From Smittium culicis (lineage: Eukaryota; Kickxellomycota; Harpellomycetes; Harpellales; Legeriomycetaceae): DNA of 11,056 nt. A program made the translations under genes and the position numbers. The stretch spans positions 1 to 11,056 of the forward strand of contig LSSN01002499.1 in assembly GCA_001970855.1 (NCBI GenBank), read 5' to 3'. Of this stretch, positions 8,002 through 11,056 are shown one piece after another (position 1 is the stretch's first letter; the number at the start of each line of letters is the position of its first letter). The notes beneath the pieces were generated by a model that did not search any database, was not told the DNA's origin, and was given only the letters and a program-made list of their open reading frames with translations.

Positions 8002-8508
8002 ACATTAGGGTTGAATGGGCTTTTCGCGGCGTCTGCAACAGCTATATGAAAAGAAGAAATCAAGTCACAAGAGCTACATTTGATCATTTCACAAGCTCTG
8101 GTTTCTCAAAAGTAAAATTATAACTTAATTTACAGATTTTCGAAAGAAAATGTCAAGGATCTGCAAATGTGGAACAGCTAAATATGTTATTAGAACAACT
8201 CTCCTCCGACACTAAAGCCAGCGGATCCAATCGCGCCAATCTAAGCTATAACGGATGCTTTGGGTATAGGATTGAGAATAATGATAATAATTTTATCACT
8301 AGGAGGAAAATGGTATCGTTATACAAACCTAGAATCTTCAAATTACAAAGAGGTATCAATAATGCTTTTCACTTTAAGACTTTAAGCTCCGATTTGGAGT
8401 AACAAGGAGATAAAGATTCAAAAAAATAGTTTAACAGAAAAAACAATATAAATTAAGAGCGATACTAAATACAGCAGGAAGCTACTGGAACTGGTCAAAA
8501 AATGGTGA
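8002..8508 (+). pseudogene. RT connection region and RNase H domain remnant
   Basis: GLFAASATA (frame of 8002) and KRRNQVTRATFDHF (8049 onward, another frame) match the tether after the RT. FSKENVKDLQMWN at 8137 matches the segment just ahead of RNase H. In the same frame AITDALGIG (8245-8271) is the first RNase H strand with its Asp (8254), then GGKWYRYTNLESSNYKEV and IMLFTLRL, matching the GG-W-S and NYLE-LA blocks. The second Asp block, normally TDN, reads KNS near 8425, so a metal ligand is missing. SRKLLELVKKW ends at a TGA (8506) where Trp is usual. In-frame stops lie at 8179, 8191, 8242, 8383, 8449 and 8506. The competing open frame from 8169 is a shadow. Confidence 0.75.
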
Positions 8509-8530
8509 TAATAACTACGTAATAAAATAA

Positions 8531-8949
8531 TTGGAATACATTACACAGATAGCAGGAGTGGAGAATATACTGGCAGATTGGTTTTTTAGGAATTCGCACA
8601 ATATATTAGAATGGAAGATCCCAAAGCACTTTTTCAACTCAGTGAACAAAAAATGGGGTCCTGTGGAATTCAATCTGAACGCATCTGCATCAAACCGAAA
8701 ACTAGAAAAAAATTTAAACAATTCCCAGACAATCAATCTATTGTGACAGATTTTTTAATTAACCAATGACAACAAAAGGGTTTTTATACAAACCCTTCGC
8801 CACTTTTTTCACTTCTTACACTAAGAAGGGTAAAAATGGAGAGTATTAAGCTGGCCATAGTGACCTCGAAATGGGAAACAGAAGCCATGGTACCCAATGT
8901 TGATAAAAATCTCGATCTGATACCTCTAGAGCTCAAATATGCATACTCA
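8531..8949 (+). pseudogene. DIRS post-RNase H region remnant
   Basis: From 8531 the frame reads ITQIAGVENILADWFFRN, the H-I-x-G-x-x-N-x-x-AD block that closes RNase H in these polyproteins, then EWKIPKHFFN and KKWGPVEFNLNASASN, matching the well-conserved EWSL and FGxxxIDLFAS-N blocks. After a frame change the stretch open from 8770 to 8949 continues with YTNPSPLF, LLTLRRVKMESIKLAIV and WETEAMVP, matching the FPPF-LI, VL-KV and WP-Q-WYP blocks. Some authors liken part of this region to a methyltransferase fold. This is the best-preserved part of the element and one of the strongest reasons for the DIRS call. Confidence 0.78.
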
Positions 8950-9903
8950 TAATAAGAGTTTCAAGCTTGGAAGCTATCAGGGAAAAAAAAATAAAAAACT
9001 GACGTTAGATGCTCAAAAATTTATATCTGAAGCGATCAGACTAAATACAAGACGCAGCTATGCTTCATATATAAACAAATATGAAATATGTGCAACGAAA
9101 GAAAATATTGATCCAAATCTATATAGCCCAATTTATGTTCAAATTTCCAGGTACAATTAAAAACTAAGATTAATTCTGTTTTAATATATTTCACCGAAAT
9201 TTCTGAATATTGGTTTTCATTATTCCAAAAAATCTACCAGAAAAGAATGATAGATTAGAGAAAAGACTTTTAAAAAGATTTAAAAATATAATAGAATATA
9301 AAAGGTACTACACAATTTTCCAACTTGGGAAATTAGCACACCTCTAAATTATCTCAAAACTAGCGGCCCAAACGAAATATTAATTTACTAAAGCTTAGTG
9401 AAAAATCTGTCATACTTATAGCAATATCAATCTCTTGATGACCAAGAAGATAAATAAAACTTTCTGAAGATCAAAATTTATTATACCTCTTGTATCCGAA
9501 TAACAAAAGGAAAGCCCAAAATCAATTTGATTAGCGAATTACAAAGAAGATTTAAACATTTTCGCTTAAAAACTTTATAATAATAATTAGACCATACAAA
9601 TAGCTACTCTATGGGTGGCCTAAGACATAAATGTTTTTAGTATTGTCTCCGACAGCGAAAAAAGCTTCAAATAAAGTAGTAGCTAGAAGATTAAAATTAG
9701 CTATAATAGAAATGGTTTCAAACATTAAACCTCATAGCACCCCCAGTATATCGGCCAATAAAGCTTTTAAATCAAGAGTAAAACTACAAAGAATAATGAA
9801 AAGATCTGGTATAAATCAAGAAAAAGCTTAAAAAATACTGATTTATACTGAGAACTGGTACCATACAGGAATCATCGAAAAATTTTATTTTAAATTTTCA
9901 AGA
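8939..9903 (+). pseudogene. Tyrosine recombinase remnant, HxxR box broken (HSTP)
   Basis: In active elements this enzyme would insert the circular cDNA. The frame at 8939-9160 has TLDAQKFISEAIRLNTRRSY then ASYINKYEICATKENIDP, the SAM-like arm-binding N-domain. PTWEISTPLNYLKTSGPNE at 9320 continues toward the catalytic core, and EKSVILIAIS (near 9399) is the helix before the first catalytic Arg, which is replaced by stops. The frame 9631-9831 holds SNKVVARRLK, then KPHSTPSISANKAFKSRV, where active enzymes have HxxR; the Arg is Pro (9742-9744). After a stop at 9829 the same frame gives TGIIEKFYFK, with the probable nucleophile Tyr at 9886-9888. The upstream frame shares 8939-8949 with the preceding region by a frameshift, not a real overlap. 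Confidence 0.8.
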
Positions 9904-10810
9904 ATACTAATCATTAAAGGAACCTTTGATCTCGAAAATGATTCTCCTGAGCCTTCTCATACTCATCAAAAATTTCCTTTATGAATTCGCAACTTTAAAA
10001 ATTAAAAATAATAGCAATGAGGATTTGGGCCTAATTATATTTTAAATTAACTCATTTTTATTACTAATAGCTTTAAAATCTACTAATAATTTGAAATTCA
10101 GCCTGATTTCGCACCTACCAATCATTTTTGGGACCTTCGGCTCCTCGAATAGTGATAAGTTTTCAGCGGTATACTTACTCAAATGATAGTAGCATTTTAA
10201 ATAATTTGCTTTAGATATTTTCGATTATACAATTTGTGTTTGTATGGGGGTAAATAATTCGAATAGATTATATAGGAAATATAGAGTTTCACTGTGTAAA
10301 AAATCTAAAATAACTGCTATCATTTAAAAAAGTTATAATATTTTTTGTCAAAACTACACTTAAATGTAGGATTCTTGACAAAGATAGCGCTATTAGGCAT
10401 AATTAGCTACAGTGTAAAAGTATCAAATTATAAATTTGGCCAATAATTAGCAGTTAATGCATGAATGATGATCAACCCTAATTATTGGAAATTTTATAAT
10501 CCTTCTATTGTTTTACTTGCTAAAATAAAACTCCCCGAAAAAACAATCACAAATCAAATTGGCTAATTTATTTTTTTTATCAAATAGTTATACATTATTT
10601 CGTTCATGTAAAAAAAGAGCTGGTAAAATTGGGTTAAAATGCCAAAAAGAATGTAGTAACATATCAGCAATAAATATATAGTGAACATAAAAAAGTTATT
10701 ATGTATAACTATAACATATCAGATGAAAATTATAAATATATAAACCATAAAAGGTTATTTTTTGTAAAAAAATCGAAAAATTTAAATCGCTTAAAATTAA
10801 GTTTCAAATT
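9904..10810. other. Gene-free AT-rich tail
   Basis: No protein homology is seen after the recombinase remnant. It may contain the 3' non-coding part of the retrotransposon, but no terminal repeat matching the 5' side was found. Short inverted motifs occur: AAATGATAG plus AGCA (10181-10194) against TGCTATCATTT (10315-10325), TTGTCAA against TTGACAA around 10347-10380, and a stronger pair at 10432-10494. Confidence 0.5.
10432..10494. repeat. Inverted repeat with 11-bp perfect arms
   Basis: CCAATAATTAG (10440-10450) and CTAATTATTGG (10478-10488) are exact reverse complements around a 27-base loop. AAATTT lies outside both arms (10432-10437 and 10489-10494), with two extra G on the left, extending the pairing to 17. 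It could be a worn tiny MITE or a chance AT-rich palindrome. Confidence 0.6.
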
Positions 10811-10811
10811 T

Positions 10812-11006
10812 TCAGAATTTTGAAATTCGAGCTAGAAAGTTAAAAAAAAAAGTCAAAAAGCAAAAATCAGCTTACAGCGCACTACGCTGTTCATATAATT
10901 TTTTTTGCAAAAAAAAAACGTAAAAAACTAAAAAATATAACTGTTCATAAAATTCAATTAGATAAAACATCTGATACTCAGAATTCTCGAATTCGATCTA
11001 GAAAGT
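10812..11006 (+). repeat. Diverged direct repeat, 166-bp offset
   Basis: The 29 bases at 10812-10840 and at 10978-11006 match at 25 positions (TCAGAATT...ATTCGA.CTAGAAAGT). T-rich then A-rich sequence lies upstream of both. This may be two units of a tandem repeat that continues past the window. Confidence 0.5.
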
Positions 11007-11030
11007 GTATAAAATGATATCAGCAAAATT

Positions 11031-11050
11031 TCGCCGGTTTTCGCCGGTTT
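11031..11050 (+). repeat. Two exact copies of TCGCCGGTTT
   Basis: The 10-base unit TCGCCGGTTT occurs twice head to tail and is followed by a partial TTC. It is GC-rich against its surroundings. Two units only, at the window edge. Confidence 0.6.
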
Positions 11051-11056
11051 TTCATA

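Larger units (their letters stand above)
5846..9903 (+). mobile_element. Dead DIRS-like tyrosine-recombinase retrotransposon
   Basis: Remnants appear in the order Gag, reverse transcriptase, RNase H, a conserved post-RNase H region and tyrosine recombinase, all on the plus strand. This order, with a YR instead of a DDE integrase and no aspartic protease seen, is the DIRS/YR retrotransposon plan. About 4 kb is a plausible coding length. Reading it needs many frame changes and in-frame stops, and catalytic residues are lost, so it is inactive. DIRS termini (inverted or split direct repeats with an internal complementary region) were not found, so the outer limits are only those of recognisable coding sequence. 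The long inverted repeats at 1-497 and 3749-4302 do not flank it. Confidence 0.85.

Noticed and set aside
8169..8402. 77-codon open frame in the RNase H region
   Set aside because: The RNase H motifs (ITDA, GGKW, NYKEV) are read in a different frame with stops; this one is a shadow.
7131..9903. LTR retrotransposon or endogenous virus
   Set aside because: There is a tyrosine recombinase at the 3' end, no DDE integrase, no protease motif, no envelope and no direct terminal repeats.

Overview
This is an AT-rich eukaryotic window (by eye about 70% A+T) with no intact gene. It is made almost entirely of decayed transposable elements. Two kinds dominate. One is a crowd of short non-autonomous DNA transposons (MITEs) that insert at TTAA. 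The other is the ruin of a DIRS-like tyrosine-recombinase (YR) retrotransposon. The host cannot be named from the sequence. The mix would fit a large, AT-rich, repeat-laden genome such as an arbuscular mycorrhizal fungus, but an invertebrate or protist is equally possible. Nothing here looks bacterial: there are no operons, no ribosome binding sites ahead of long frames, no CRISPR and no phage genes.

Layout. Bases 1-497 and 3749-4302 are inverted copies of a GC-richer repeat of about 550 bp, roughly 93% identical by hand alignment, each with two hairpins. A third, much older copy in direct orientation (1361 to about 2555) is broken up by four MITEs. Between 835 and 5679 there are nine MITE copies of about 197 bp plus two fragments. 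They read TTAA-CCCTTTCCCGTCC...GGACGG- or GGCGGTAGAC-type ends-TTAA, which points to a piggyBac-like family. Two copies sit inside other copies of the same family, both at the same internal TTAA.

From 5846 to about 9900 lie, in order, remnants of Gag (coiled-coil start, Asn/Gln/Arg-rich tail), reverse transcriptase, RNase H, the conserved region that follows RNase H in DIRS polyproteins, and a tyrosine recombinase. All are on the plus strand and all are crossed by stops and frameshifts. Key catalytic residues are gone: the RT YxDD box reads YIEN, the second RNase H Asp is lost, and the recombinase HxxR reads HSTP. The element cannot copy or integrate itself. Bases 9904-11056 hold no gene, only short inverted and direct repeats.

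History that can be read from the nesting: the third copy of the long repeat is oldest, the MITEs in it came later, and MITEs inserted into those MITEs came last. The two inverted long-repeat copies are much less diverged. I found no new gene system. The most interesting items are the MITE self-nesting and the structured long repeat of unknown class.
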